Assembly (NCBI GenBank): GCA_021780275.1 | Contig: JAJXZC010000769.1 | Location: forward strand, 1 to 5,116 | Source: Pseudomonadota bacterium | GTDB taxonomy: Bacteria > Pseudomonadota > Alphaproteobacteria > Parvibaculales > Parvibaculaceae | Direction: 5' to 3' | Length of the DNA: 5,116 bases | Shown: one piece after another, positions 1-5,116 of the stretch | Position numbering within the stretch: the first letter of the stretch is position 1 | Layout of the letters: every line of letters begins with the position of its first letter | Program-made: the position numbers and the translations under genes | The notes under the pieces: model-generated | Told to the model about the DNA's origin: nothing | Seen by the model: the letters and a program-made list of their open reading frames with translations, nothing else | Database searches by the model: none

Positions 1-795
1 AAGATCGTAGGGAAATTCTGGAATGTTGCTCATATGAATGCCGGCGCAGACGACGATGGCGCCTTTTTTCACCGCGGCAAGGGCGAGGGGCACCAGCGGC
101 CCGACCGGCGCATAGATAATCGCCGCGTCGAGCTTTTCCGGCGGCATTTCATCCGAGCCGCCGGCCCAGACTGCGCCCAGTCTCCGGGCGAAATCCTGCG
201 TCGCGTGATCGCCGGGGCTGGTGAAGGCAAAAATCCTGCGACCGAGTTTCGCGGCGACTTGCGCAATGATATGCGCGGCGGCGCCAAAACCATAAAGCCC
301 GAGCGTTTCGCCGTCACCGGCCATGACAAAGGAGCGCCAGCCGATTAGCCCGGCACAGAGCAAGGGGGCGAGTGCCTGATCTGCGCCCTCTTCGCCGAGC
401 GGAAACGTATAATGTGCATCGGCGATCGCGCGCGTGGCAAAGCCGCCGTTGCGCGTATAGCCGGTGAAAATCGGCGCATCGCAGAGGTTTTCGCGGCCGC
501 TGAGACAAAACGGGCAATGGCCGCAGGTATGGCCGAGCCAAGGAATACCGACCCGCTCGCCAAGATGCAGATCGGTGACGTCTGCGCCAAGCGCATCGAT
601 GCGTCCAACGATTTCATGTCCGGGCACGATCGGTACCTTCGGATCGGGCAATTCCCCATCGACGACGTGGAGATCGGTGCGGCAAACACCGCAGGCGCTG
701 ACGCGGACGCGAATTTGTCCCGGGCCAGGTTGCGGATCGGGCAGATCCTCATAGACAAGCGGGGCGCCAATTTTATGCAGGACCATGGCTTTCAT
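1..795 (-). CDS. Zinc-dependent alcohol dehydrogenase (MDR superfamily), 3' end cut by window edge
   Basis: This gene reads leftward from ATG at 795 and stays open for 265 codons to base 1, so the last part of the protein (family length roughly 330-350) is missing. It encodes a medium-chain NAD(P)-dependent alcohol dehydrogenase, cytosolic, expected to interconvert alcohols and aldehydes. Seen in the sequence: the GroES-like catalytic domain with CGVCRTD (catalytic zinc Cys38), PGHE (His60-Glu61) and Cys147 in LLCAGL; four structural-zinc cysteines at 91, 94, 97 and 105; and a Rossmann glycine motif LYGFGAAAH at about 167-175. The arrangement resembles the bacterial cinnamyl-alcohol-dehydrogenase-like subfamily (TIGR02822 type), by recall only. 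A GGTGA four bases before the ATG could serve as ribosome binding site; Met4 (786) is a possible alternative start. It is transcribed divergently from the phasin gene. All zinc ligands are present, so the enzyme looks functional, but the substrate cannot be told. Confidence 0.93.
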   Translation of the reverse strand, partial: MKAMVLHKIGAPLVYEDLPDPQPGPGQIRVRVSACGVCRTDLHVVDGELPDPKVPIVPGHEIVGRIDALGADVTDLHLGERVGIPWLGHTCGHCPFCLSGRENLCDAPIFTGYTRNGGFATRAIADAHYTFPLGEEGADQALAPLLCAGLIGWRSFVMAGDGETLGLYGFGAAAHIIAQVAAKLGRRIFAFTSPGDHATQDFARRLGAVWAGGSDEMPPEKLDAAIIYAPVGPLVPLALAAVKKGAIVVCAGIHMSNIPEFPYDL

Positions 796-842
796 CGCAT
801 CACCGAAATTGCCGCCGGAATCTTCGCGGGAATTCTTCGAAA

Positions 843-858
843 GTGAATTTTTCGTCAC
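843..858. promoter_or_regulatory. Possible operator: GTGA-N8-TCAC inverted repeat
   Basis: The sequence GTGA, eight bases, TCAC forms a small dyad about 50 bases ahead of the alcohol dehydrogenase start, in the AT-richest part of the divergent region. The half-sites recall CRP/FNR-family operators, but the usual CRP spacing is six bases, so this is weak. A dyad this short can occur by chance. Confidence 0.15.
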
Positions 859-863
859 ATCGC

Positions 864-908
864 TTGAATATGCTTTTTGGTGGTCGAGTTAAATTCTCAG
901 GCTAGAAT
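864..908 (+). promoter_or_regulatory. Candidate promoter region for the phasin gene
   Basis: This AT-rich stretch lies between two divergent genes. TTGAAT (864-869) could be a -35 box, with TTAAAT (889-894) as a -10 box, but the 19-base spacer is long. TAGAAT (903-908) is a better -10 match without a clear -35 at the right distance. Either would give a phasin leader of about 110-130 bases. No clear promoter for the alcohol dehydrogenase was found on the other strand. Confidence 0.25.
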
Positions 909-1017
909 AACGCAACAATAAGCCACGCAGCGAGGGCTAAGCTGCTGTGCGACGGCTTTCTTGCCGCGCTCCGTCATTGGCAAATCCGAAGTACAAGCGA
1001 GGCATTCGCGCCTCGGT

Positions 1018-1023
1018 GGAGGA
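1018..1023 (+). promoter_or_regulatory. Ribosome binding site fixing the phasin start
   Basis: GGAGGA lies four bases before ATG at 1028 and is a strong Shine-Dalgarno sequence. It decides for this start over the in-frame upstream start at 947. That upstream start would add 27 residues that do not look like a phasin N-terminus. Confidence 0.8.
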
Positions 1024-1027
1024 CGTC

Positions 1028-1339
1028 ATGGAAACCCAAGCGATCAATTCGGAAGTCCAGAACGCGCAGAACAAATTCATGGCGGCGGCCGCGCCGCTGC
1101 AGGAGGTTTGGCGGCAGACTTGGATCGAATGGCCGGTCGCGCTCGCCTCGGAATCCTTGCGCTTCGCCGCGCATCGGCTGCGCGCGCACAGCGATTTCTA
1201 TGGCAAGCTGCAGAGCTGCGGCTCGGTCCCGGAGTTTATTGAAGCGCATTCCGACTTCATGCGCGGCGCTTTCGATGATTACGGTTCAGAAGCGAGCAAG
1301 GTCATCAAAGACGCAACGAAGCATACGCCCGCGGCGTGA
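1028..1339 (+). CDS. Phasin family protein
   Basis: The product is 103 residues, small and largely helical, without signal peptide or membrane segment. Phasins coat polyhydroxyalkanoate granules in the cytoplasm and influence their number and size. The family resemblance (Phasin_2 type) rests on the overall pattern: an amphipathic, Ala/Gln-rich N-terminal helix (about 8-30), a central segment with WIEW (32-35) and an aromatic/charged helix, then the typical CGSVPEF...HSDFMRGAF segment (64-82) followed by DDYGSEASKV (83-92). The length is at the short end for the family. A strong GGAGGA ribosome binding site supports the start. It is followed 6 bases after the stop by a GC-rich hairpin, so it is probably a one-gene unit rather than part of the nuo operon. 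A helical phasin-like protein acting on something other than granules cannot be excluded, because the family is defined by weak similarity and no polymer synthase gene is visible here. Confidence 0.8.
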   Translation: METQAINSEVQNAQNKFMAAAAPLQEVWRQTWIEWPVALASESLRFAAHRLRAHSDFYGKLQSCGSVPEFIEAHSDFMRGAFDDYGSEASKVIKDATKHTPAA

Positions 1340-1345
1340 GCTTTT

Positions 1346-1378
1346 GCTGCGCGCCGGCCAGGCTGGCGCGCAGCCTTT
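1346..1378 (+). terminator. Rho-independent-type terminator of the phasin gene
   Basis: A perfect 10-base-pair GC-rich stem (1346-1355 with 1365-1374) encloses a 9-base loop and is followed by CTTT. It starts 6 bases after the phasin stop codon. The stem is strong but the T-tract is short, so termination may be partial or assisted. Confidence 0.65.
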
Positions 1379-1418
1379 CGGGCCCGCTGCCGCAATCGAA
1401 TCATGGCAGCCGAACGCG

Positions 1419-1448
1419 GCCTCGATTTTGCGAGGCAAAATGTTTTTT
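1419..1448 (+). terminator. Second hairpin with T-run; two alternative foldings
   Basis: Two mutually exclusive stems share the same bases: GCCTCG (1419-1424) with CGAGGC (1431-1436), and ATTTTGC (1425-1431) with GCAAAAT (1435-1441). Six T follow at 1443-1448, directly behind the second stem apart from one G. This could be a back-up terminator for the phasin transcript, or a structure in read-through RNA. The ATTTTGC stem has only a three-base loop and is AT-rich, so it is weak on its own. Confidence 0.4.
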
Positions 1449-1518
1449 AATTGCAGCATTCGGGTCACATGTTCGTTGCGTGCGCCGCGCCCCGATTGCC
1501 GGCTCAGTTACTAAGGCC

Positions 1519-1546
1519 TTGAAATATTTATTATCCGTCCTATCTC
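1519..1546 (+). promoter_or_regulatory. Candidate promoter of the nuo operon
   Basis: TTGAAA (1519-1524), preceded by C as in many alphaproteobacterial -35 boxes, is followed after 16 bases by TATCTC (1541-1546), a partial -10 match. It lies in a locally AT-rich patch downstream of the phasin terminators and upstream of nuoA, which is where an operon promoter is expected. It would give a leader of about 150 bases. Confidence 0.35.
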
Positions 1547-1565
1547 CCGGGCGAAGAAGACGGGC

Positions 1566-1589
1566 CTTCTCCGCGCCGCTGAAGAGAAG
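1566..1589 (+). other. Weak stem-loop in the presumed nuoA leader
   Basis: CTTCTC (1566-1571) pairs with GAGAAG (1584-1589) around a 12-base loop, and can extend by two pairs if one C is bulged. It lies shortly after the candidate promoter and so would be near the 5' end of the nuo messenger. No known riboswitch or leader motif is recognised. Confidence 0.2.
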
Positions 1590-1705
1590 CCTGGATAAGA
1601 CGAAGTGCGCAAAGCGTCGCACCCTTGCTTCCGCGATTGCACTGCGGTAGGGAACGAAAAACTGGGACCGGGAGGGTGCCAGTAGACCTGCCTAGGCTGA
1701 TGATA

Positions 1706-2071
1706 ATGCAAAACCTGCTCAGCCAATATTTGCCGTTGGTCATCTTCATGGCTGTTGCGGCGGTCATCAGCGCGGCTCTGGCCGTGGCGCCTTTCCTGTT
1801 GGCCTTCAAGGCGCCGGACAGCGAGAAGCTCTCGGCCTATGAATGCGGCTTCAATGCCTTCGACGACGCGCGCATGAAATTCGACGTGCGCTTCTATCTC
1901 GTCTCATTGCTTTTCATCATCTTCGACCTCGAAGTTGCCTTTCTCTTTCCCTGGGCCCTGGCTTTCAAGGCGATCGGCACGGCGGGTTTTTGGGCCGTCA
2001 TGGTCTTTCTCGGCGTTTTGACGATCGGCTTCGTCTATGAGTGGAAGAAGGGAGCCTTGGAATGGGATTGA
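1706..2071 (+). CDS. nuoA: NADH-quinone oxidoreductase subunit A
   Basis: This is the small membrane subunit of respiratory complex I (ND3 homologue), in the cytoplasmic membrane at the base of the peripheral arm near the quinone channel. The product is 121 residues, the usual alphaproteobacterial length. Three membrane segments are visible, at about 9-33, 61-83 and 92-111. The loop between the first two carries the conserved YECGF (45-49), whose cysteine corresponds to the loop cysteine of mitochondrial ND3. The second segment carries the conserved acidic residues Asp74 and Glu76 in FDLEVAF. The protein ends in [10 protein letters not shown]. The start was chosen at 1706 because AGG at 1694-1696 is spaced correctly and the length fits. 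ATG at 1700 and an in-frame TTG at 1625 are alternatives, but the extra residues are polar and unlike the family. First gene of the nuo operon; it overlaps nuoB by 10 bases. Confidence 0.96.
   Translation: MQNLLSQYLPLVIFMAVAAVISAALAVAPFLLAFKAPDSEKLSAYECGFNAFDDARMKFDVRFYLVSLLFIIFDLEVAFLFPWALAFKAIGTAGFWAVMVFLGVLTIGFVYEWKKGALEWD
2048..2054 (+). promoter_or_regulatory. Ribosome binding site of nuoB inside nuoA
   Basis: AAGGGAG lies seven bases before ATG at 2062, within the last codons of nuoA. It supports the ATG over the in-frame GTG at 2041, which lies upstream of this site. Confidence 0.75.
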
Positions 2072-2631
2072 ACGCTGCGCTCGAAACCGTGCCCGGCTCG
2101 CTCGTCCATCCGGCGACCGGCAAGCCGGTGCGCTCCGACGATCCGAGTTTCCTGGCGATCAGCAACGAGCTGGCCGACAAGGGCATGCTCGTGACGACGG
2201 CGGATGCGCTGATCACCTGGGCGCGCACCGGCTCTTTGATGTGGATGACCTTCGGTCTCGCCTGCTGCGCGGTCGAGATGATGCAAGTCTCGATGCCGCG
2301 CTACGACGTGGAACGATTCGGCTTTGCGCCGCGCGCGTCGCCGCGGCAGAGCGATGTGATGATCGTTGCCGGCACGCTGACCAACAAAATGGCGCCGGCG
2401 TTGCGCAAGGTCTATGACCAGATGCCGGAGCCGCGCTACGTCATCTCGATGGGCTCCTGCGCCAACGGCGGCGGCTATTACCATTATTCTTATTCGGTGG
2501 TGCGTGGCTGCGACCGGGTCGTGCCGGTCGATATCTATGTGCCGGGCTGTCCGCCGTCGGCGGAGGCTCTGCTTTACGGCGTGCTGTTGCTGCAGAAAAA
2601 AATCCGCCGCACTGGGACGATTGAGCGTTGA
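2062..2631 (+). CDS. nuoB: NADH-quinone oxidoreductase subunit B
   Basis: This peripheral complex I subunit (PSST homologue) binds the terminal 4Fe-4S cluster N2, which passes electrons to ubiquinone at the interface with NuoD. The product is 189 residues. The cluster ligands are all present: the tandem cysteines Cys68-Cys69 in [10 protein letters not shown], Cys133 in [12 protein letters not shown] and Cys163 in [12 protein letters not shown]. The preceding [13 protein letters not shown] segment (53-65), which lines the quinone cavity, is intact, as are [11 protein letters not shown] (78-88) and [12 protein letters not shown] (103-114). The first 40 or so residues are the variable N-terminus. 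It overlaps the end of nuoA and is followed 12 bases later by nuoC, so all are read from one messenger. No unusual residues or breaks were seen. Confidence 0.98.
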   Translation: MGLNAALETVPGSLVHPATGKPVRSDDPSFLAISNELADKGMLVTTADALITWARTGSLMWMTFGLACCAVEMMQVSMPRYDVERFGFAPRASPRQSDVMIVAGTLTNKMAPALRKVYDQMPEPRYVISMGSCANGGGYYHYSYSVVRGCDRVVPVDIYVPGCPPSAEALLYGVLLLQKKIRRTGTIER

Positions 2632-2643
2632 GGATTGGTGCGG

Positions 2644-3285
2644 ATGAGCGACGAGCTTCGGGCCCTTGGAACTTCGATCGCTGCCGCATTGCCGGGCGCC
2701 ATCCGCGCCCACGCCGTTGACTATAATGAGCTGACGCTCGAGGTCGAGCCGTCGCGCTTGATCGAGACGGTGCGTTACCTGCGCGATGATCCTTCCTGTC
2801 TCTTCGTCTCTTTCATCGATTTGACCGCGGTCGATTATCCGACGCGCGTGCCGCGCTTCGATGTCATCACGCATCTGCTCTCGCCGAAGCATAACCGGCG
2901 CATCCGGGTCAAGGTCGCGACGGAGGAGGATCAGCCGGTGGCCTCGCTCACCGCGCTTTACCCGGCCGCCAATTGGTTTGAACGCGAGACCTATGATCTG
3001 CTCGGCGTGCTCTTTTCCGGCCATCCCGACTTGCGCCGCATCCTCACCGACTATGGCTTCGAGGGCCATCCCTTGCGCAAGGATTTCCCGATGACCGGTT
3101 ATGTCGAAGTCCGCTACGACGATGCCGAAAAACGCGTCGTCTACGAGCCGGTCAATCTGCGGCAGGAATTCCGCAGTTTCGACTTTCTGTCGCCGTGGGA
3201 AGGCGCAATCGATTACGTGCTGCCCGGCGACGAAAAAGCAAGCGTGCCGCCGGCGGCGGAGACTCCGCAGGTCAAGCCGCAATGA
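2644..3285 (+). CDS. nuoC: NADH-quinone oxidoreductase subunit C (30 kDa subunit)
   Basis: This is the cofactor-free 30-kDa subunit of complex I, which packs against NuoD and NuoB in the peripheral arm and helps to build the connecting module. The product is 213 residues. The family signature is clear: [12 protein letters not shown] (111-122), [11 protein letters not shown] (124-134) and [10 protein letters not shown] (141-150). The N-terminal alpha/beta domain includes [10 protein letters not shown] (57-66). The final 15 or so residues are a Pro/Ala/Glu-rich tail typical of the variable end. The ATG at 2644 was chosen because AGGA (2631-2634), overlapping the nuoB stop, is nine bases away; a TTG at 2635 directly touches that site. 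nuoC is separate from nuoD, unlike the fused nuoCD of enterobacteria. Its stop overlaps the nuoD start in ATGA, so the two are probably translationally coupled. Confidence 0.97.
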   Translation: MSDELRALGTSIAAALPGAIRAHAVDYNELTLEVEPSRLIETVRYLRDDPSCLFVSFIDLTAVDYPTRVPRFDVITHLLSPKHNRRIRVKVATEEDQPVASLTALYPAANWFERETYDLLGVLFSGHPDLRRILTDYGFEGHPLRKDFPMTGYVEVRYDDAEKRVVYEPVNLRQEFRSFDFLSPWEGAIDYVLPGDEKASVPPAAETPQVKPQ

Positions 3286-4469
3286 ACGAGCAGAACGTCC
3301 GCAATTTCTCGATCAATTTCGGCCCGCAGCATCCGGCCGCGCATGGCGTGTTGCGCCTCGTTCTCGAACTCGATGGCGAAATCGTCGAGCGTGTCGATCC
3401 GCATATCGGACTGCTCCACCGCGGTACCGAAAAGCTGATGGAGGCGCGCACCTATCTGCAGAACGTGCCCTATTTCGACCGGCTCGATTACGTCGCCCCG
3501 ATGAATCAGGAGCACGCCTTCTGCCTCGCCATCGAAAGGCTGCTCGGCGTCGAGGTGCCGCGCCGCGCGCAATTGATTCGCGTGCTCTATTCCGAAATCG
3601 GCCGCATCCTTTCGCATCTTCTCAACGTCACGACACAGGCAATGGACGTCGGCGCGCTGACGCCGCCGCTCTGGGGGTTCGAGGAACGCGAAAAGCTGAT
3701 GGTCTTTTACGAGCGCGCCTCGGGCGCGCGCATGCACGCCGGCTATTTCCGGCCGGGCGGCGTGCATCAGGACTTGCCGCCGCAATTGATCGAGGACATC
3801 GGCGCCTGGTGCGATCCTTTCTTTAAGGTGCTCGACGATCTGCAAGAGCTTTTCATCGAAAACCGCATCTTCAAGCAGCGCAATGTCGACATCGGCGTTG
3901 TGAGCCTTGAGGATTGCTGGCGCTGGGGTTTTTCCGGCGTCATGGTTCGCGGCTCCGGCGCGCCGTGGGATTTGCGCAAAGCGCAGCCTTACGAGTGCTA
4001 CGAGGAGATGGACTTCGATATTCCCGTCGGCCGGCACGGCGACAATTACGATCGCCAGGTCATCCGCATGGAAGAGATGCGGCAGGCGACGAAGATCATG
4101 CAGCAATGCGTCGAGAAGCTCATGTCGCCGGGCGGCCAGGGTCCGGTGCATGTCCAAGGCAAGGTCGCGCCGCCGAGCCGCGCCGAGATGAAGCAATCGA
4201 TGGAAGCACTGATCCATCACTTCAAGCTTTATACCGAGGGCGTGCACGTGCCGGCGGGCGAGGTCTATGCCGCGGTCGAAGCGCCCAAGGGCGAATTCGG
4301 CGTCTATCTCGTCTCCGACGGCACCGACAAGCCCTACCGCGTCAAGCTGCGCGCGCCGGGCTTCCCGCACCTGCAGGCGATGGACACGATGTGCCGCAAG
4401 CACATGCTCGCCGACGTCTCGGCCATTCTCGGCTCGCTCGACATCGTCTTCGGCGAGGTCGATCGATGA
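3282..4469 (+). CDS. nuoD: NADH-quinone oxidoreductase subunit D (49 kDa subunit)
   Basis: This is the 49-kDa subunit of complex I, which forms most of the ubiquinone reduction pocket together with NuoB. It is related to the large subunit of nickel-iron hydrogenases but has lost the metal ligands. The product is 395 residues, the usual length for a separate NuoD. Visible motifs are [10 protein letters not shown] (13-22), with His21 matching the quinone-binding histidine; [12 protein letters not shown] (41-52); [15 protein letters not shown] (64-78), with Tyr70 matching the quinone-binding tyrosine; and the C-terminal sequence ending IVFGEVDR. The ATG lies in an ATGA overlap with the nuoC stop; only a weak AGGT precedes it, which suggests coupling to nuoC translation. 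An in-frame start at 3195 inside nuoC would add an Arg-rich leader that is just nuoC read in another frame. The stop overlaps the nuoE start. Confidence 0.98.
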   Translation: MNEQNVRNFSINFGPQHPAAHGVLRLVLELDGEIVERVDPHIGLLHRGTEKLMEARTYLQNVPYFDRLDYVAPMNQEHAFCLAIERLLGVEVPRRAQLIRVLYSEIGRILSHLLNVTTQAMDVGALTPPLWGFEEREKLMVFYERASGARMHAGYFRPGGVHQDLPPQLIEDIGAWCDPFFKVLDDLQELFIENRIFKQRNVDIGVVSLEDCWRWGFSGVMVRGSGAPWDLRKAQPYECYEEMDFDIPVGRHGDNYDRQVIRMEEMRQATKIMQQCVEKLMSPGGQGPVHVQGKVAPPSRAEMKQSMEALIHHFKLYTEGVHVPAGEVYAAVEAPKGEFGVYLVSDGTDKPYRVKLRAPGFPHLQAMDTMCRKHMLADVSAILGSLDIVFGEVDR

Positions 4470-5116
4470 GCGTGCGCCGCCTTGCCGAAGTGCAGCCCGA
4501 GAGCTTCGCCTTCACGCCGGAGAATGAGGCGCGGTGCGCGCAGGAGATCGCCAAATATCCGCCGGGCCGCCAGGCCTCGGCCATCATCGCTTTGCTTTGG
4601 ATCGCGCAGAAGCAGAACGGTGGCTGGCTGCCGAAACCGGCGATCGAGAGTGTCGCGGCGAAGCTCGGCATGTTGCCGATCCGCGCGCTCGAGGTCGCGA
4701 CCTTCTACACGATGTTCAATCTCGCGCCGGTCGGCAAATATTTCATCCAGTTCTGCGGCACGACGCCCTGCGTCCTGCGCGGCGCCGATACTATCAAAAA
4801 AGTCCTTGAAAGACGCATCGGCCCGCAAAACCATGTGACGGCGGACGGTACCTTTTCCTGGCTCGAGGTCGAGTGTCTGGGGGCCTGCTGCAACGCGCCG
4901 ATGGTGCAGATCAACGACGATTATTACGAAGACCTGACCGAGGAAAATTTCAACACGCTGCTCGATGATCTTGCCGCCGGACGCCCCGTCAAGACGGGGT
5001 CGCAAACCGGCCGTAGAACCTCGGAGCCCGCCGGCGGTCTGACCTCGCTCACGAGTCTTTACGGCCGCGACGGCGTCAGCGGCCCAGAGAGCATGCACGC
5101 GGCGCCGAGCGGCGGC
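4466..5116 (+). CDS. nuoE: NADH-quinone oxidoreductase subunit E, open at right edge
   Basis: This is the 24-kDa subunit of the NADH dehydrogenase module of complex I. It has a thioredoxin-like fold and binds the 2Fe-2S cluster N1a next to the flavin of NuoF. The first 217 codons are present, without a stop before the window ends. The N-terminal helical part includes [19 protein letters not shown] (30-48) and [11 protein letters not shown] (76-86). The cluster ligands are Cys97 and Cys102 (FCGTTPC) with Cys137 and Cys141 (ECLGAC). Residues after about 172 form a low-complexity tail with [19 protein letters not shown] (182-200). Such tails occur in alphaproteobacterial NuoE, whereas the E. coli protein ends near the domain boundary. 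The ATG at 4466 overlaps the nuoD stop as ATGA. nuoF is expected next, outside the window. Confidence 0.97.
   Translation, partial: MSVRRLAEVQPESFAFTPENEARCAQEIAKYPPGRQASAIIALLWIAQKQNGGWLPKPAIESVAAKLGMLPIRALEVATFYTMFNLAPVGKYFIQFCGTTPCVLRGADTIKKVLERRIGPQNHVTADGTFSWLEVECLGACCNAPMVQINDDYYEDLTEENFNTLLDDLAAGRPVKTGSQTGRRTSEPAGGLTSLTSLYGRDGVSGPESMHAAPSGG
4984..4999. repeat. Short perfect inverted repeat inside nuoE
   Basis: CCCCGTC (4984-4990) and GACGGGG (4993-4999) are perfect reverse complements separated by two bases, so RNA could fold a 6-pair stem with a 4-base loop. It lies exactly where the folded domain of NuoE passes into its variable tail. No T-run follows, so it is not a terminator. Confidence 0.5.

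Larger units (their letters stand above)
1340..1705. other. Intergenic region between phasin and nuoA
   Basis: No convincing gene lies in these 366 bases. They contain, in order, a GC-rich terminator-like hairpin (1346-1374), a second hairpin with a T-run (1419-1448), a candidate promoter (1519-1546), a weak leader stem-loop (1566-1589) and a Shine-Dalgarno-like GGGAGGG (1670-1676) that is too far from the nuoA ATG. Open frames crossing the region on both strands show no recognisable protein character. Confidence 0.7.

Noticed and set aside
345..770. 141-codon minus-strand frame inside the alcohol dehydrogenase
   Set aside because: It is in a different frame from the real gene and gives an Arg/Ser/Ala-rich sequence without domain character.
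412..846. 144-codon open frame on the plus strand opposite the alcohol dehydrogenase
   Set aside because: The minus strand codes for an intact zinc alcohol dehydrogenase here with all zinc ligands, so this is a shadow.
1200..1650. Plus-strand frames of about 104 codons running through the phasin end and the intergenic region
   Set aside because: They cross a terminator hairpin, lack plausible ribosome binding sites and have no protein-like pattern.
1540..1809. Minus-strand frame of 89 codons across the nuoA leader and start
   Set aside because: It overlaps the nuoA coding start on the opposite strand, has no supporting start signals, and shows no recognisable similarity.
2035..3282. 415-codon open frame on the minus strand opposite nuoB and nuoC
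   Set aside because: Its translation is rich in Arg, His and Asp with no recognisable domain, and it mirrors two clearly conserved genes. In GC-rich DNA, third-position bias keeps the opposite frame free of stops.
3213..4403. 396-codon open frame on the minus strand opposite nuoD
   Set aside because: Same composition artefact: it is antisense to a complete, highly conserved NuoD and has no motifs of its own.
4334..5098. 254-codon open frame on the minus strand opposite nuoD and nuoE
   Set aside because: It is antisense to intact nuoD/nuoE coding sequence with all cluster ligands; its composition is Arg-rich and lacks any family signature.
1..5116. Searched for tRNA or rRNA genes, CRISPR repeats, insertion sequence ends and phage genes
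   Set aside because: No cloverleaf, regularly spaced repeats, transposase or terminal inverted repeats were seen by eye; the window looks like ordinary chromosomal core sequence.

Overview
The window is GC-rich DNA with densely packed genes. The protein sequences point to an alphaproteobacterium, probably of the Hyphomicrobiales (Rhizobiales). Three things support this: nuoC and nuoD are separate rather than fused, the order is nuoA-B-C-D-E, and the NuoA, NuoB and NuoE proteins have the compact alphaproteobacterial form, with a long C-terminal tail on NuoE. A Beijerinckiaceae/methylotroph-type genome is possible, but that is only an impression from the sequence.

Layout. Positions 1-795 (minus strand) hold the first 265 codons of a zinc-dependent alcohol dehydrogenase that runs off the left edge. 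A 232-base divergent intergenic region follows, with weak promoter signals. A small phasin-family gene (1028-1339, plus) comes next and ends just before a strong GC-rich hairpin (1346-1374). The 366-base gap to nuoA (1340-1705) also contains a second, AT-tailed hairpin with a run of six T, a candidate promoter and an untranslated leader. From 1706 to the right edge lies the beginning of the complex I operon: nuoA, nuoB, nuoC, nuoD and a nuoE that is open at the right edge. These genes overlap or are separated by about a dozen bases: 10-base overlap A/B, 12-base gap B/C, ATGA overlaps C/D and D/E.

How the genes work together. NuoA is a membrane subunit at the base of the peripheral arm. NuoB (cluster N2), NuoC and NuoD form the connecting module around the quinone site. 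NuoE (cluster N1a) belongs to the NADH dehydrogenase module. NuoF, NuoG and the remaining subunits would be expected beyond the right edge. The phasin points to polyhydroxyalkanoate granules in the host. Its terminators suggest it is transcribed apart from nuo.

I found no convincing undescribed system. This is mostly a conserved housekeeping region. The points most worth a second look are the paired alternative hairpins ahead of nuoA, the nuoA leader with a misplaced Shine-Dalgarno-like sequence, and the phasin/complex I linkage.
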